Assembly: GCA_023511485.1 (NCBI GenBank)
Contig: JAIMBH010000005.1
Span: 1 to 64,000 of the forward strand
Direction: 5' to 3'
DNA: 64,000 nucleotides
DNA from: Bacillota bacterium
Lineage (GTDB): Bacteria > Actinomycetota > Aquicultoria > Aquicultorales > Aquicultoraceae
Shown: piece after piece, positions 16,972 through 27,342 of the stretch
Layout: each line of letters begins with the position of its first letter
How positions within the stretch are numbered: the first letter of the stretch is position 1
Made by a program: the position numbers and the translations under genes
Notes under the pieces: generated by a model
What the model was told of the DNA's origin: nothing
Seen by the model: the letters and a program-made list of their open reading frames with translations, nothing else
Database searches by the model: none

Positions 16972-19626
16972 TTACTTCGTTGAGACCTTAGCCTCACCGA
17001 GAACGGCCTGTGCTGCTGCAAGCCTTGCAAGCGGAACCCTATACGGCGAACAGCTTACATAGGTTAGGCCGATCTCATGGAACTTTTTAACCGAGTCGGG
17101 ATCTCCGCCATGCTCGCCGCAAACACCTAGCTTAATATTCGGATTGGTCTTGCGTCCGTTCTCACAGCCCATGGCAACAAGTTTGGCGACACCGTCATCT
17201 ATTGTCTCAAACGGGTTTTTCAGAAGGATCTTTCTGTCAAGATACCTCGGCAGGAACTTCGCCTCAATATCGTCGCGGCTAAACCCAAACGTCATTTGGG
17301 TAAGGTCATTCGTTCCGAACGAGAAGAAATCAGCAACGCTTGCAATCTCGTCGGCGGTTATGGCAGCACGCGGAATCTCGATCATAGTGCCAATCTTGTA
17401 GTCCACACTTACGCCACAGTTTGCAATGGTCTCAGATATTACATCCTCCGCTTCGCGTCGCAGTGTGCTCAGCTCGTTGACAACCGATACCAATGGAATC
17501 ATAATTTCGACTTTTGGATCGCCACCCTCTTTCTTTAACTGGCAAGCTGCCTCCATAATTGCGCGAACTTGCATCTTATATATTTCAGGATGGGTAATGC
17601 CCAGGCGGCAGCCACGCAGACCTAGCATCGGGTTCATTTCAGCCATTTTCTCAACGCTCTCAAGCAGCTCTCTCTTTGGCGCTATATCCTGCTCAGAAGC
17701 ACCAGTACATTCCATCTTAGCAACTTCTACCCTTAAATCGGACGCATTCGGCAGGAACTCGTGAAGCGGCGGGTCAAGAAGCCTTATGGTTACCGGTAGG
17801 CCATCCATGGCTTTAAATATGCCGTAGAAATCCGACTTCTGGACCTCGAGTAGTTTTGCGAGTGCCTCATCCTCTTCCTCTTTGCTTTTAGCTAGAATCA
17901 TCTTCTGTACTATAGGCAGGCGCTCTCCAAGGAACATGTGCTCAGTACGGCATAGTCCAATACCTTCAGCGCCAAACTGGCGAGCCTTCTCGGCATCTTC
18001 CGGCGTATCGGCATTCGTGCGGACACCCAGCGTCCTTATCTCATCAGCCCATCCAAGGATCAACTCGAACTCTTTACTGGGCTTCGGAGGAACAAGGGCT
18101 ACCTCACCAAGTACAACTCGACCAGTTGTTCCATCTATTGAGATAATATCTCCCTCTTTCACCTGAGTACCATTAACTGAGAATACCTTATTCTTGGCAT
18201 CAATTTTAATCGCGTCGGCACCGCATACACAGGGTTTGCCCATACCGCGGGCAACCACTGCCGCGTGGCTGGTTTTACCGCCGTGGCTGGTCAGAATACC
18301 CTGCGCTGCAATCATTCCGTGTAGGTCATCCGGTGTCGTTTCCCAACGAGTCAGTATAACTTTTTCGCCCCTGCTGCCCATTTCCTCAGCAGTATCGGCA
18401 TCAAAAACAACTTTGCCAACCGCCGCGCCTGGCGATGCGTTAAGTCCTTTGGTCAAGACATCGACTTTGGCCTTTGGATCAAATTGCGGGTGGAGAAGCT
18501 GGTCGAGCTGGTCGGGATCGATCCTTTGAACGGCTTCTTCTTTAGTTATCAGACCCTCTTCTACCATATCAGCCGCAATCTTTAGCGCTGCGGCTGCAGT
18601 CCTCTTTCCAATTCTCGTCTGGAGCATCCACAGTTTGCCCTGCTCGATGGTAAACTCGGTATCGTTCATGTCCCTGTAGTGCTCTTCAAGTTTGCGCAGG
18701 ATACCAAAAAGCTCTTCAGCTAACTCCGGCATCTCGTTTTTTAAGTTCATGAGCGGCTGCGTTACGCGAATTCCTGCAACGACATCCTCGCCCTGGGCAT
18801 TTACCAGGTAGTCGCCATAAGGCACATTTTCACCAGTTGCGGCATCGCGGCTAAAAGCAACACCGGTTGCAGAGGTATTTCCTTTGTTTCCAAACACCAT
18901 GGTCTGAATATTTACCGCCGTGCCCAAATCATCGGGTATCTTGTAAAGCCTTCTATAATCAACGGCCCTCTTATTACCCCAGCTCTTAAAGACTGCCTCA
19001 ATTGCAAGTAGGAGCTGCTCTTTCGGATCGGTCGGAAACTCACGGCCTGCATGCTCTTTGACTATTCCCTTGAATGTATTGACAAGCTCTTTTAAATTAT
19101 CGGCCGTTAAATCGGTATCGAACCTGGCTCCTACTTTCTCTTTGAGCTCGTTGATGGCCTCTTCAAATAGCTCGCCTTCGACTCGTAAAACGACTTTTCC
19201 AAACATCTGGATAAAGCGGCGGTACGAGTCATAAGCAAATCTCTCATCGTTGGTTTGCTTGGCCAGCCCCTGTACGGAGTCATCGTTTAAGCCCAGATTC
19301 AAAACGGTATCCATCATGCCCGGCATAGAAAATGGTGCTCCGGAACGAACTGAGACCAGAAGTGGATCCTCTGGATCACCTAGCTTCTTGCCCATTTTTT
19401 CTTGCAGCTTAGCTAGATGTGCATCTACTTCATCAAGCAGACCATCCGGGAATCGGCCCGTCCGGTAGTACTCGTTGCAGGCTCCGGTGGTGATGGTAAA
19501 GCCTGGAGGTACCGGCAGTCCTAGGCGGGTCATCTCAGCGAGGTTTGCACCTTTGCCGCCGAGGACGTACTTCATATCCGCCGATCCCTCTTCGAAATCG
19601 TAGACATACTTGGTCTTCCCTGGCAT
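16972..19626 (-). CDS. ppdK: Pyruvate, phosphate dikinase
   Basis: The 884-aa protein has full family length. The N-terminal ATP-grasp domain has LGGKGANLAEMTRLGLPVPPGF. The central phosphohistidine swivel domain has SHGGKTSHAAVVARGMGKPCV with the catalytic His. The C-terminal PEP/pyruvate TIM barrel has TEHMFLGERLP, MLGLRGCRLG and GVCGEHGGDP. It interconverts pyruvate, ATP and phosphate with PEP, AMP and PPi, giving gluconeogenic PEP or PPi-driven glycolysis in anaerobes. It lies downstream of glyQ-glyS. In several Gram-positive lineages ppdK is found near glyS, sometimes with its regulatory kinase, which is absent here. Confidence 0.97.
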   Translation of the reverse strand: MPGKTKYVYDFEEGSADMKYVLGGKGANLAEMTRLGLPVPPGFTITTGACNEYYRTGRFPDGLLDEVDAHLAKLQEKMGKKLGDPEDPLLVSVRSGAPFSMPGMMDTVLNLGLNDDSVQGLAKQTNDERFAYDSYRRFIQMFGKVVLRVEGELFEEAINELKEKVGARFDTDLTADNLKELVNTFKGIVKEHAGREFPTDPKEQLLLAIEAVFKSWGNKRAVDYRRLYKIPDDLGTAVNIQTMVFGNKGNTSATGVAFSRDAATGENVPYGDYLVNAQGEDVVAGIRVTQPLMNLKNEMPELAEELFGILRKLEEHYRDMNDTEFTIEQGKLWMLQTRIGKRTAAAALKIAADMVEEGLITKEEAVQRIDPDQLDQLLHPQFDPKAKVDVLTKGLNASPGAAVGKVVFDADTAEEMGSRGEKVILTRWETTPDDLHGMIAAQGILTSHGGKTSHAAVVARGMGKPCVCGADAIKIDAKNKVFSVNGTQVKEGDIISIDGTTGRVVLGEVALVPPKPSKEFELILGWADEIRTLGVRTNADTPEDAEKARQFGAEGIGLCRTEHMFLGERLPIVQKMILAKSKEEEDEALAKLLEVQKSDFYGIFKAMDGLPVTIRLLDPPLHEFLPNASDLRVEVAKMECTGASEQDIAPKRELLESVEKMAEMNPMLGLRGCRLGITHPEIYKMQVRAIMEAACQLKKEGGDPKVEIMIPLVSVVNELSTLRREAEDVISETIANCGVSVDYKIGTMIEIPRAAITADEIASVADFFSFGTNDLTQMTFGFSRDDIEAKFLPRYLDRKILLKNPFETIDDGVAKLVAMGCENGRKTNPNIKLGVCGEHGGDPDSVKKFHEIGLTYVSCSPYRVPLARLAAAQAVLGEAKVSTK

Positions 19627-19853
19627 TTCTTATTCCCTCCGTAAAATATTTGTCAAAAGGTATTTCTTATATTTGAAACAGCCTGCGGCTGATATCTCAC
19701 ACATTATCTCTAAGCTTTGCTCATAGTACAGGGCTTTAGCCCTGCTATATAGTAGCCCCTTCGACTTCGCTCAGGGTGGGCTCAAAAGGGCTGCACTACA
19801 TGTTATAAACCCTGTTTTATAAACCCTGGTTCCTGAATCCCGATCCCTAGGTT
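19627..19853. repeat. Intergenic repeats: AGGGCTGCACTACA element and ACCCTGG tract
   Basis: At about 19725-19850 the text includes TAGTACAGGGCTTTAGCCCTGC (a hairpin), AAAAGGGCTGCACTACATG, repeated TTATAAACCCTG, and a CCTGGTTCCTGAATCCCG tail. The same order of modules recurs at 28396 and 47403. No gene is visible. Confidence 0.6.
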
Positions 19854-21932
19854 CTAAACCGGTTGAGTTACCTGCGAAAAATCAGCAATCCTTAAGAATA
19901 TTTCATAACAATAGTTCAGTAGCCTAATCCGGTTGTTTCTTAAGGCCTCATCTTCTACCATGACCAGGACTTCATCGAAGAACTTATCTACTGGACTTTT
20001 CAAGCGAGCTAGTATGTCGATAGCTAGGGTATAGTTGCCATCAGCTTTTTCCAGGCCTTTATCTACTCTAACCACAGCATCGTAAAGCTCTTTCTCCGCT
20101 TCTTCTTGGAGAAGACTTGGGCTTACCTCTACGCCTAACTCAGGCTTGGCAAGATTCTTACATCTCGTAAAGGCAACCAGCAAATCAGACATTTCTGGGC
20201 TTGCTAATTTTTCAGCTACCGCCTGAGCTCTTCTTCTGATATCAACTATATCATCTATTGGCAATGTACCTACAGCCTCTACCGCATCAACTGGAAGATT
20301 CTGTGCCAACAGATATGCACGTAGACGGCCTCTGACAAAGTCCTCAACCAGTCTGCGCGTAGCCGCAATATCAAATTCAACGCCCTGCTCTTTGTAAAGC
20401 ATTAGCGCACGGTCTATGAGCGAATATACGGGTATATTCATATCATTTTCAAGAATAATTGACACGATACCGTATGCCTGCCTGCGAAGGGCATAGGGGT
20501 CTTCAGAGCCAGTCGGTATAAGACCTGCCGCTATGATTCCTGTAATGGAGTCGATTTTATCAGCAATGCTTACGATTTGACCTATAAGCGTCTGGGGTAG
20601 GATATCTCCCGCTGAACGCGGCAGATAATGTTCGAAGATAGCAACCGCAACTTGTTCAGGTTCGCCGGATACCCTGGCATACTCCATTCCCATGACGCCC
20701 TGCAACGTGGGAAACTCCCCAACCATCTCAGTTAAGAGGTCAGCCTTACAAAGAAAAGAAGCTCTTTTAGCAAGCTCTTTGTCTTCTTTAGTTAGCCCAA
20801 GTCTTTCGGCGATATACCCTGCAAGTTCAACAAGTCTCTCTGTCTTTTGGAAAACAGTACCGAGTTTTGCCTGGAAAGTTACCCCTTTTAACTTATCAAC
20901 AAAAGATGCAAGAGGCCTGGAGCTATCGGTTTCGAAGAAGAACTTTGCATCCGAAAGCCTTGCTTGGATTACTCTCTCGTGGCCTTTGCGAATGAGGTTT
21001 GCATATTCAGGATTGCCGTTATGTATCACAATAAAGTTTGGCAGTAATTTTCCCTGCATATCTTCAACCGGAAAGTACCTCTGGTGTGCTTCCATTGCGG
21101 TTACAAGGACTTCTCGAGGAAGTGCAACAAACTCGTTCGAGAAACTTCCGCGGACCGCATGAGGAAATTCAACTAACTCGAGCACTTCATCGAACGTGTG
21201 CTTATGGATAACAGGCCGACCCCCGGTATCTTTTACAACACGCTCAATCTCTTCTTTCATAATATCTGCGCGCTTCTGCGGATCTACAATTACTTTATTG
21301 TTATAAAGAACTTCAAAATAATCGCATGGAGCATTTATGGTAAGCGGATTTTTAGCCAATTGGCGGTGCCCCATGCTCTCCCTTCCTGAGAAGATATTAC
21401 CTATCTTAAACGAGACAACGTCGTGCCCGAAGAGTGCAACAACCCAGCGAATGGGACGCACAAAGCGAATGTCACCGCCTCCCCAGCGCATAGCCTTAGG
21501 AAACGAAAGCGAAAGTATAAGCTCAGGCAGGATAGTTGCCAATATATCGGAGGTCTGACGTCCTTCTTCTTCTTTTACAGCAAATACATATTCGCCACCG
21601 TCAACCACTCTTGTTTCCAGGCTCTCAACAGCAACTCCCTGGGATTTTGCAAACCCGATTGCGGCTTTGGTAGGTTCTCCTTCAGGAGTATAAGCCACTT
21701 TCTTGGCTGGTCCTTTTATCTCATGAACCGTTTTTGCCTGCCTCTCGTCAAGGTTTCCAACCATCAAGGCAAGCCTTCTTGGAGCCCCGTACGTGCTTAT
21801 GACGTCATATTCAAGCCTGTATCTATCAAAAAGTAGCTGTGCCCTCTCGGCAAGCTGGTTTTGGCCGATCACAACCGATGCAGCCGGTATCTCTTCGGTC
21901 CCTATCTCTAAAAGCAAGTCTCTTTTACTCAC
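19854..21932 (-). CDS. glyS: Glycyl-tRNA synthetase beta subunit
   Basis: The 692-aa protein has normal length for GlyS. It begins [12 protein letters not shown] and contains [25 protein letters not shown] and [10 protein letters not shown], both characteristic of the bacterial alpha2-beta2 glycine enzyme. An internal HD-like region and the C-terminal tRNA-binding domain follow (about 580-690). It recognises tRNA-Gly for the alpha subunit. It overlaps glyQ by 8 nt, giving translational coupling. No T-box leader was found upstream of glyQ. Confidence 0.97.
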   Translation of the reverse strand: MSKRDLLLEIGTEEIPAASVVIGQNQLAERAQLLFDRYRLEYDVISTYGAPRRLALMVGNLDERQAKTVHEIKGPAKKVAYTPEGEPTKAAIGFAKSQGVAVESLETRVVDGGEYVFAVKEEEGRQTSDILATILPELILSLSFPKAMRWGGGDIRFVRPIRWVVALFGHDVVSFKIGNIFSGRESMGHRQLAKNPLTINAPCDYFEVLYNNKVIVDPQKRADIMKEEIERVVKDTGGRPVIHKHTFDEVLELVEFPHAVRGSFSNEFVALPREVLVTAMEAHQRYFPVEDMQGKLLPNFIVIHNGNPEYANLIRKGHERVIQARLSDAKFFFETDSSRPLASFVDKLKGVTFQAKLGTVFQKTERLVELAGYIAERLGLTKEDKELAKRASFLCKADLLTEMVGEFPTLQGVMGMEYARVSGEPEQVAVAIFEHYLPRSAGDILPQTLIGQIVSIADKIDSITGIIAAGLIPTGSEDPYALRRQAYGIVSIILENDMNIPVYSLIDRALMLYKEQGVEFDIAATRRLVEDFVRGRLRAYLLAQNLPVDAVEAVGTLPIDDIVDIRRRAQAVAEKLASPEMSDLLVAFTRCKNLAKPELGVEVSPSLLQEEAEKELYDAVVRVDKGLEKADGNYTLAIDILARLKSPVDKFFDEVLVMVEDEALRNNRIRLLNYCYEIFLRIADFSQVTQPV

Positions 21933-22812
21933 TAAGTATCACCGACTTTTTCAAAAGCGGAAAGCCCAGCTCTTCCCTGTGCGTTAAATATGCATGGGCC
22001 ACAAGACGGGCCATATCCCGTACTCTACCTATAAATCTTGTCCGCTCGGTTACGCTAAGCGCGCCCCGCGCGTCAAGAAGGTTAAACGTATGCGAGCACT
22101 TGAGTACATAATCGTAAGCTGGCAGCACAAGCCCTGCTTCCAAAGTACGCTTGGCTTCGGTCTCATACGTATCGAAAAGACTAAAAAGCATTGGGACGTC
22201 GGCTATCTCGAAGTTATACTTCGAGCCTTGAACTTCATTTTGGCGATGGACCTCGCCGTAAGTTACGCCCTCTGCCCACTCAAGGTCATAAACGCTCTCT
22301 TTTTCTTGTATATACATGGCCAGTCGCTCAAGGCCATAAGTAATCTCGGCACAGACCGGCTTAACATCTATCCCGCCGACCTGCTGAAAATATGTAAATT
22401 GGGTTACCTCCATGCCGTCGAGCCAGACCTCCCAGCCGAGCCCCCAGGCTCCAAGCGTTGGAGACTCCCAGTCATCCTCTACAAAACGGACATCATGTTT
22501 GGATAGGTCAAATCCTAATCGCTCGAGGCTTTTTAGATAGATATCCTGCACATCATCCGGCGATGGCTTAAGGATGACCTGGTACTGGTAATAGTGCTGA
22601 AGCCTGTTTGGATTCTCGCCATACCTGCCATCAGTCGGCCTCCTGGATGGCTGCACATAGGCAACATTCCACGGTTCTGGGCCAAGAGAGCGCAGAAAAG
22701 TAGCCGGGTGGAATGTTCCGGCTCCAACCTCAGTATCATACGGCTGCACGATAATGCAGCCGTATTCTGCCCAATATGACTGAAGGGTCAGGATTAGTTG
22801 CTGAAAATTCAC
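21925..22812 (-). CDS. glyQ: Glycyl-tRNA synthetase alpha subunit
   Basis: The 295-aa class II synthetase subunit begins [34 protein letters not shown]. It includes [34 protein letters not shown], the near-invariant GlyQ signature, and the [12 protein letters not shown] motif. It catalyses glycyl-adenylate formation. Length and start agree with the family. The upstream 227-nt gap has no T-box (no AGGGTGGNACCGCG core) and holds a GTGCCAAAG-family repeat near recO. Confidence 0.98.
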   Translation of the reverse strand: MNFQQLILTLQSYWAEYGCIIVQPYDTEVGAGTFHPATFLRSLGPEPWNVAYVQPSRRPTDGRYGENPNRLQHYYQYQVILKPSPDDVQDIYLKSLERLGFDLSKHDVRFVEDDWESPTLGAWGLGWEVWLDGMEVTQFTYFQQVGGIDVKPVCAEITYGLERLAMYIQEKESVYDLEWAEGVTYGEVHRQNEVQGSKYNFEIADVPMLFSLFDTYETEAKRTLEAGLVLPAYDYVLKCSHTFNLLDARGALSVTERTRFIGRVRDMARLVAHAYLTHREELGFPLLKKSVILSE

Positions 22813-22959
22813 TAAACTAACCTCTCTCCTTGAACACTAAATTTTTATTGGTTATCTGAAGACTATGGATGCGATTTCTACCAATGCGATGAGCACAATT
22901 CTATATTTTAACAGATAATAGCTAGCTATCGCTAGAGTACCGTTGCTAGAGTACCGTTC

Positions 22960-23038
22960 CGGCTAGGTCTGGGTATGCCAAACTCCAAGGCACAAGGGTC
23001 TTTTATTTTCCTACTTTGGCGCTTTAGCACTTCAAGAC
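22960..23038. repeat. Intergenic palindromic repeat, GTGCCAAAG family (copy 2)
   Basis: TATGCCAAACTCCAAGGCAC is followed by a T-rich spacer and CTACTTTGGCGCTTTAGCACTTCAAGACCT. The sequence and spacing resemble the copies at 14667, 27818 and 49448. The preceding 50 nt has a doublet of CTAGAGTACCGTT. Confidence 0.55.
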
Positions 23039-23788
23039 CTAATTATACAAGAGTTGGCTCAGGCATTCTCTGCTTTTTAGTCTAGTCTGGATATAGTATG
23101 TAACGTAATCCCTCATAAGAAGGTATAATTCATCCTCTACAAGGGCCATAACATCCATGTCTACAATATCTTTAAGCGGAAGTTTTATCAGCCTGGCAAG
23201 AGTCTCAACCGCTGCGGGTGTGACCATAATGCTGTTTTTATCCAGAAAGCCGCATTCCTCGCAAACAAAACCGCCCCACTCCAGGCTGAAACGCTGCTTT
23301 GCCCCCGGCTTTTTCCCGCAAACCACGCAGTGCTCAAGCTTCGGCATATACCCCGATATCGCCATGAGCTTAATATCAAAAGCAATAAGCAAAAGCCTGA
23401 AATTCTTTTTAGTTTCGGACAGGACGCCGAGGCTTTTCAGCAGGAGATTGTAGAGAGCAGTATCACTCTCTCCCTCAACTGATACCTTGTTTGCCAGATC
23501 CAGCATAGCCGAACCATAAGTTATGCGCTCGAAGCTATCCCTAATACCGAAAAATGAGTTTACTATCTCGGCCTGCGTTACTATATCTAAATTTCTTCCC
23601 TTGTAAAGAACCAGATCAACATGCGTAAACGGCTCAAGACGGCTGCCAAACTTACTTTTAGTCTTTCTTACACCCTTGGCAACGGCCCTTACTTGACCGT
23701 AATAATTTGTAAGAATGGTAACGATACGATCTGACTCTGCAAGCTTATGAGTTCTTAAAACAATACCTCTTGTTTTGTATAAGGACAT
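23039..23788 (-). CDS. recO: DNA repair protein RecO
   Basis: The 249-aa protein has an N-terminal OB-fold (YKTRGIVLRTHKLAESDRIVTILT, then GVRKTKSKFGSRLEPFTHVDLVLYKG). A C-terminal helical domain carries the four-cysteine zinc site CVVCGKK...CEEC. RecO loads RecA on SSB-coated gaps in the RecFOR pathway. It lies between era/mgtE/deoC and glyQ, its usual neighbourhood in Gram-positive genomes, where era-recO-glyQS is a common order. Confidence 0.96.
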   Translation of the reverse strand: MSLYKTRGIVLRTHKLAESDRIVTILTNYYGQVRAVAKGVRKTKSKFGSRLEPFTHVDLVLYKGRNLDIVTQAEIVNSFFGIRDSFERITYGSAMLDLANKVSVEGESDTALYNLLLKSLGVLSETKKNFRLLLIAFDIKLMAISGYMPKLEHCVVCGKKPGAKQRFSLEWGGFVCEECGFLDKNSIMVTPAAVETLARLIKLPLKDIVDMDVMALVEDELYLLMRDYVTYYIQTRLKSRECLSQLLYN

Positions 23789-23967
23789 ACAACCACCACT
23801 GCTATAATTCCTGCGATAATTATCAAACTTTAAAATTTAGTGAGTAATTATGGCTCCTTCAGGGAAACTCAATTTAAGAACTATTAAAATACTTACAAAA
23901 ACTAATAGCTACTGTGTATATTCTAACCTATTTATGTCAATAATGTAACTTATTAAAGCATTATCTA

Positions 23968-23983
23968 AGTAAACGATTGTTTA
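23968..23983. terminator. Small hairpin downstream of deoC
   Basis: GTAAAC-GATT-GTTTAC is a 6-bp inverted repeat 30 nt after the deoC stop, without a T-run. It is either a weak terminator or an operator. The rest of the 225-nt gap to recO is AT-rich with no gene. Confidence 0.3.
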
Positions 23984-24013
23984 CGGGTCTAGAGCGGTCA
24001 TATCTGTTCGAAT

Positions 24014-24736
24014 TTATCTCCATGGATTAGCTGGGGGTGGCACATAACCCTCGCCGAATTCCTGTTCAATTATCTGAACACCGGCACTCGTGCCAATGCG
24101 GTTGGCCCCCGCGTTAAGCAAAGCTATCGCCTGCTGTGCCGTTCGTATTCCGCCAGAAGCTTTTATCCCCATCTCAAAGGAAAGATTTGCCCTTAATAGC
24201 TCAACATCTTCTACGGTTGCCCCGCCACCGGTAAAGCCAGTATTTGTCTTCACAAAATCGGCACCTGCGCGCTCAACTATCTGAGCAGCACGAATTTTTT
24301 GTTCGTCGCCTTCTAGAAGGTTTGTCTCAATAATTACTTTGACAATGATATCCCTGCCGTGCTCAACCTCTCCCCTGCGAGCCTGCTCAACAACAGCTCT
24401 TATGTCATTGTAGACCTCATCAAAAAGCCCAGACCTGAACGCCCCAACATTCATAACCATATCTATCTCGTCCGCCCCAAGGTCAATTGCCTCACGGGTC
24501 TCATGAACCTTAGCACCTGTTGTGATAGCACCGATAGGAAAACCTACTACTGTTCCCACCTTAACCACAGAGCCGCGTAATAGACGATAGGCTATATTTA
24601 CATAGAAAGGATTTACAACTACCGAAGCAAAATTATACTTTATTGCATCTGCACATAACTGTTCGATATCTCTGACAGTCGCACCAGGACTTAGATTAGT
24701 CGAGTCGATGCTCTTAGTTAACTCTTCTCGCCTCAT
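24014..24736 (-). CDS. deoC: Deoxyribose-phosphate aldolase
   Basis: The 240-aa class I aldolase has EIDMVMNVGAFRSG, KVIIETNLL, FVKTNTGFTGGGAT (Schiff-base Lys) and GIKASGGIRT (second catalytic Lys). It cleaves 2-deoxyribose-5-phosphate to glyceraldehyde-3-phosphate and acetaldehyde in deoxynucleoside salvage, in line with cdd nearby. The start is ATG 24736 with GGAG upstream. The sequence is complete. Confidence 0.97.
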   Translation of the reverse strand: MRREELTKSIDSTNLSPGATVRDIEQLCADAIKYNFASVVVNPFYVNIAYRLLRGSVVKVGTVVGFPIGAITTGAKVHETREAIDLGADEIDMVMNVGAFRSGLFDEVYNDIRAVVEQARRGEVEHGRDIIVKVIIETNLLEGDEQKIRAAQIVERAGADFVKTNTGFTGGGATVEDVELLRANLSFEMGIKASGGIRTAQQAIALLNAGANRIGTSAGVQIIEQEFGEGYVPPPANPWR

Positions 24737-25052
24737 TTAAACTTCTCCTCATTAATATCGCTTAGATTTAACCACTCTTAAGAGAAACTAAACAAATTAA
24801 TATTAGGCAGTAATTAGGCGGTACAGTGCTTTATCCCTGCTTATCAGCCCTAAAGGGCCACCTACTGCCTACTATTATTTAGTACCCTAAAGGGCTGCAC
24901 TGCGATCTGCGCTCTTCTCTTTAGTTATCTTAATTCTTAGTTCTGCACTATAATTTCCGGTAAACTAAAAGAAATTATTGCCAAATTCTGCGTTTGGGAA
25001 ACTACTGCGAAAAGCAGTGCTACAGGTACTATACACCCACTGCCTGCGTGAA
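24737..25052. repeat. 316-nt gap with CCCTAAAGGGC repeat copies; no gene
   Basis: Two CAGCCCTAAAGGGC-type palindromes lie at about 24847 and 24890 (TAGTACCCTAAAGGGCTGCACTGCGATC). There are also GCAGTAATTAGGCGGTAC and GAAAAGCAGTGCTACAGG fragments. I see no open reading frame with coding character and no riboswitch. It is a repeat-filled spacer between deoC and mgtE, and the deoC promoter must lie in its first part. Confidence 0.5.
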
Positions 25053-26405
25053 TTAGGTTAAATACCTTAATAATAAAGTTGCAAGGCCTAAGAAAGTAAA
25101 GAAGCCAGAGACATCGGTAAACGTCGTGACTATAACTCCAGAACCTAATGCTGGGTCCTGCTTAAGAAGCCTGAGAATAATAGGTATACCCGCACCCGCC
25201 AGGCCTGCCACCCCCATGTTGATCATCATGGAAAGAAACAGGACCAGGCCAAGAAAAGGATTGCCGTTAGTAAAATACGCAACTAAAGCCGCAAGTAGCC
25301 CAGTAGCGGCACCAATTGCTACACCAACACCAATCTGTCGGAATACAACTCGCATGCCCTCCCGAAATTCGAGCTGTCCTAAAGCGATACCTCGCGTTGT
25401 AACAGTTAGGGTTTGTGTGCCCATATTGCCACCCATGCCTGCAACGATCGGCATAAACACAGCCAATATGGCAAGCCTATCGATCGAATTCTCAAATAAG
25501 GCAACTACACTCGCGGCTAAAAATGCGGTCACAAGGTTGAAAGTCATCCACGGTAGTCTATTCTTAATGGATTCTATGGCAGAACTATCGAGCCTTTCCT
25601 CGCGAACAACACCGCCTAAGCGGTAGATATCTTCACTCGCCTCTTCCTCGATAACATCGACAACGTCATCGATAGTTACAATACCCAGCAGATTGTGTTC
25701 GTGATCGACAACCGGTACGGCGAGGAGATCGTAGCGCGACATTACATTTGCTACTTCTTCCTGGTCGGTGTCGACGTCAACAAATATGACGTTCGGATTC
25801 ATGATCTTTTCGATGCGTTGATTCGGCTTGGCAATAATAAGGTCACGAAGGGAAACAACACCGATCAGTTGCCCTTCTTTGTTCGTTACAAAAACATAGT
25901 ATATGGTCTCAGCTGTAGGAGCTTTCTCTCTTAACAGATCAATTGACTGCTGAGCCGTCATACCCTTTTTAAGAGCGACAAACTCAGGGGTCATGATGCC
26001 GCCGGCGGTATCTTTTTTGTGCTGCATTAACTTGAGAGCCTCCGCCGCGTCATCCCGGTTCATCGATGCTAATATACGCTCGGCATCCTGTTTGTCCAAG
26101 CCGCCAAGAAGGTCGGCAACATCGTCGGCGGCCATTTCCTCAAGTATATCTGAAACCAGCGGGGTACTGAGCAGATCGACTATATCGATCTGCTCACTCT
26201 CATCCATTTCTTGCAGAGCGTCTGCGGCACTTGGGATATCCCAGGTCTCAAATATTCTCTTTTGATATTCATCGGGCAAAGACGAGACAATTTCTGCTGC
26301 ATCGGCAGGGTGAAGCTTATCAAGAAGGCTAATCACCTTCTTGATATCGTCTCTCTTGAGTAGGTTTTCTGCTGCGACCAGTAGTATTTTGTTTCTTTCC
26401 TGCAT
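25053..26405 (-). CDS. mgtE: Magnesium transporter MgtE
   Basis: The 450-aa protein has a cytosolic MgtE N domain of acidic helical repeats (about 15-130, e.g. DVADLLGGLDKQDAERILASM). Two CBS domains follow (about 135-260), then five C-terminal membrane segments starting near 285 with RLPWMTFNLVTAFLAASVVALFE. The pore-lining motif GMGGNMGTQTLTVTTRGIALGQL is present. It is a Mg2+ channel gated by Mg2+ binding to the N and CBS domains. It is downstream of era with a 14-nt gap. No M-box is visible. Confidence 0.96.
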   Translation of the reverse strand: MQERNKILLVAAENLLKRDDIKKVISLLDKLHPADAAEIVSSLPDEYQKRIFETWDIPSAADALQEMDESEQIDIVDLLSTPLVSDILEEMAADDVADLLGGLDKQDAERILASMNRDDAAEALKLMQHKKDTAGGIMTPEFVALKKGMTAQQSIDLLREKAPTAETIYYVFVTNKEGQLIGVVSLRDLIIAKPNQRIEKIMNPNVIFVDVDTDQEEVANVMSRYDLLAVPVVDHEHNLLGIVTIDDVVDVIEEEASEDIYRLGGVVREERLDSSAIESIKNRLPWMTFNLVTAFLAASVVALFENSIDRLAILAVFMPIVAGMGGNMGTQTLTVTTRGIALGQLEFREGMRVVFRQIGVGVAIGAATGLLAALVAYFTNGNPFLGLVLFLSMMINMGVAGLAGAGIPIILRLLKQDPALGSGVIVTTFTDVSGFFTFLGLATLLLRYLT

Positions 26406-26419
26406 CTAAACCTCTTGCC

Positions 26420-27337
26420 TTACTCTGAGTAGCCAAACTGTCTAACATATTTCTCTTCTTTGCGCCAGTCCTTCTTTACTCTTACTCTAAGGTCAAGATA
26501 CACATGGCTTCCAAGTAATTGCTCAATCTCGGCTCTCGCCCTTGAACCGATCTCTTTAAGCATGCGTCCCTCTTTGCCTATCAAAATTCCCTTTTGAGAT
26601 TCGCGTTCAACAAAAATCGTTGCAAATATGTCTACTATTTCGCCGTCCTTTCTCGGTTTCATCTCTTGAACTTCAACAGCAACGCTGTGTGGAACCTCTT
26701 CCCTAGTGAGCTCGAGAACTTTCTCCCGAATAAACTCTGCAGCAACCATACGCTCTGGTTGATCGGTTATTACATCATCAGGATAATATTTCGGACCTTC
26801 CGGTAGTAGCCCGATCAACTTCTCAGTCAGCTTGTCAACATTTTCACCGGTTATAGCCGATATTGGAATTATGTCGTCAAATCGACCTAGCTGCCTGGCG
26901 ACTTCCAATTGGACCTCAAGGTCTTGTGGTTTTATCTTATCTATCTTGTTGAGCACCAATATCTTTGGCGTATTCAAGCCCGAAAGCTCCCCAGCGATAA
27001 AAAGGTCACCGGATCCAATAATCTTTGACGCATCGACCATAAAGATAACAGCATCGACATCTTTTAAGGTATTTCTTGCAACTTGATTAAGATGCGCCCC
27101 TAGTGCGTCTTTTGGTTTATGCAGACCAGGCGTATCAACCAGGACTATCTGAGCGTTTTCAAAATTTAATATTGCCCTTATGCGATGCCTCGTTGTCTGC
27201 GGTTTATCGGAGATAATCGCAACTTTTCGCCTGGCCAGAAAGTTTAAAAGCGAAGATTTTCCGGTATTAGGTCGGCCCACGATGGCCACAAATCCAGATT
27301 TAAAATGTTCGTTTTGTCCATTGTTATTAATTTTCAT
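26420..27337 (-). CDS. era: GTPase Era
   Basis: The protein is about 305 aa. The start is set at ATG 27337; an in-frame TTG at 27346 lacks a spaced ribosome site. GTPase motifs are G1 GRPNTGKSS, G3 DTPGLHKP and G4 NKID. The C-terminal KH domain has EREGQKGILIGKEGRMLKEIGSRAR-like sequence and ends in RVKKDWR. Era binds the 3' end of 16S rRNA and couples 30S assembly to the cell cycle. It belongs to the ybeY-dgkA-cdd-era cluster. Confidence 0.96.
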   Translation of the reverse strand: MKINNNGQNEHFKSGFVAIVGRPNTGKSSLLNFLARRKVAIISDKPQTTRHRIRAILNFENAQIVLVDTPGLHKPKDALGAHLNQVARNTLKDVDAVIFMVDASKIIGSGDLFIAGELSGLNTPKILVLNKIDKIKPQDLEVQLEVARQLGRFDDIIPISAITGENVDKLTEKLIGLLPEGPKYYPDDVITDQPERMVAAEFIREKVLELTREEVPHSVAVEVQEMKPRKDGEIVDIFATIFVERESQKGILIGKEGRMLKEIGSRARAEIEQLLGSHVYLDLRVRVKKDWRKEEKYVRQFGYSE

Positions 27338-27342
27338 AACAA

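Noticed and set aside
17144-19468. Several plus-strand open frames across ppdK
   Set aside because: They are antisense shadows of a strongly conserved gene.
22813-23038. Possible T-box leader of glyQS
   Set aside because: No conserved AGGGTGGNACCGCG core or specifier hairpin was found. The gap holds repeats.
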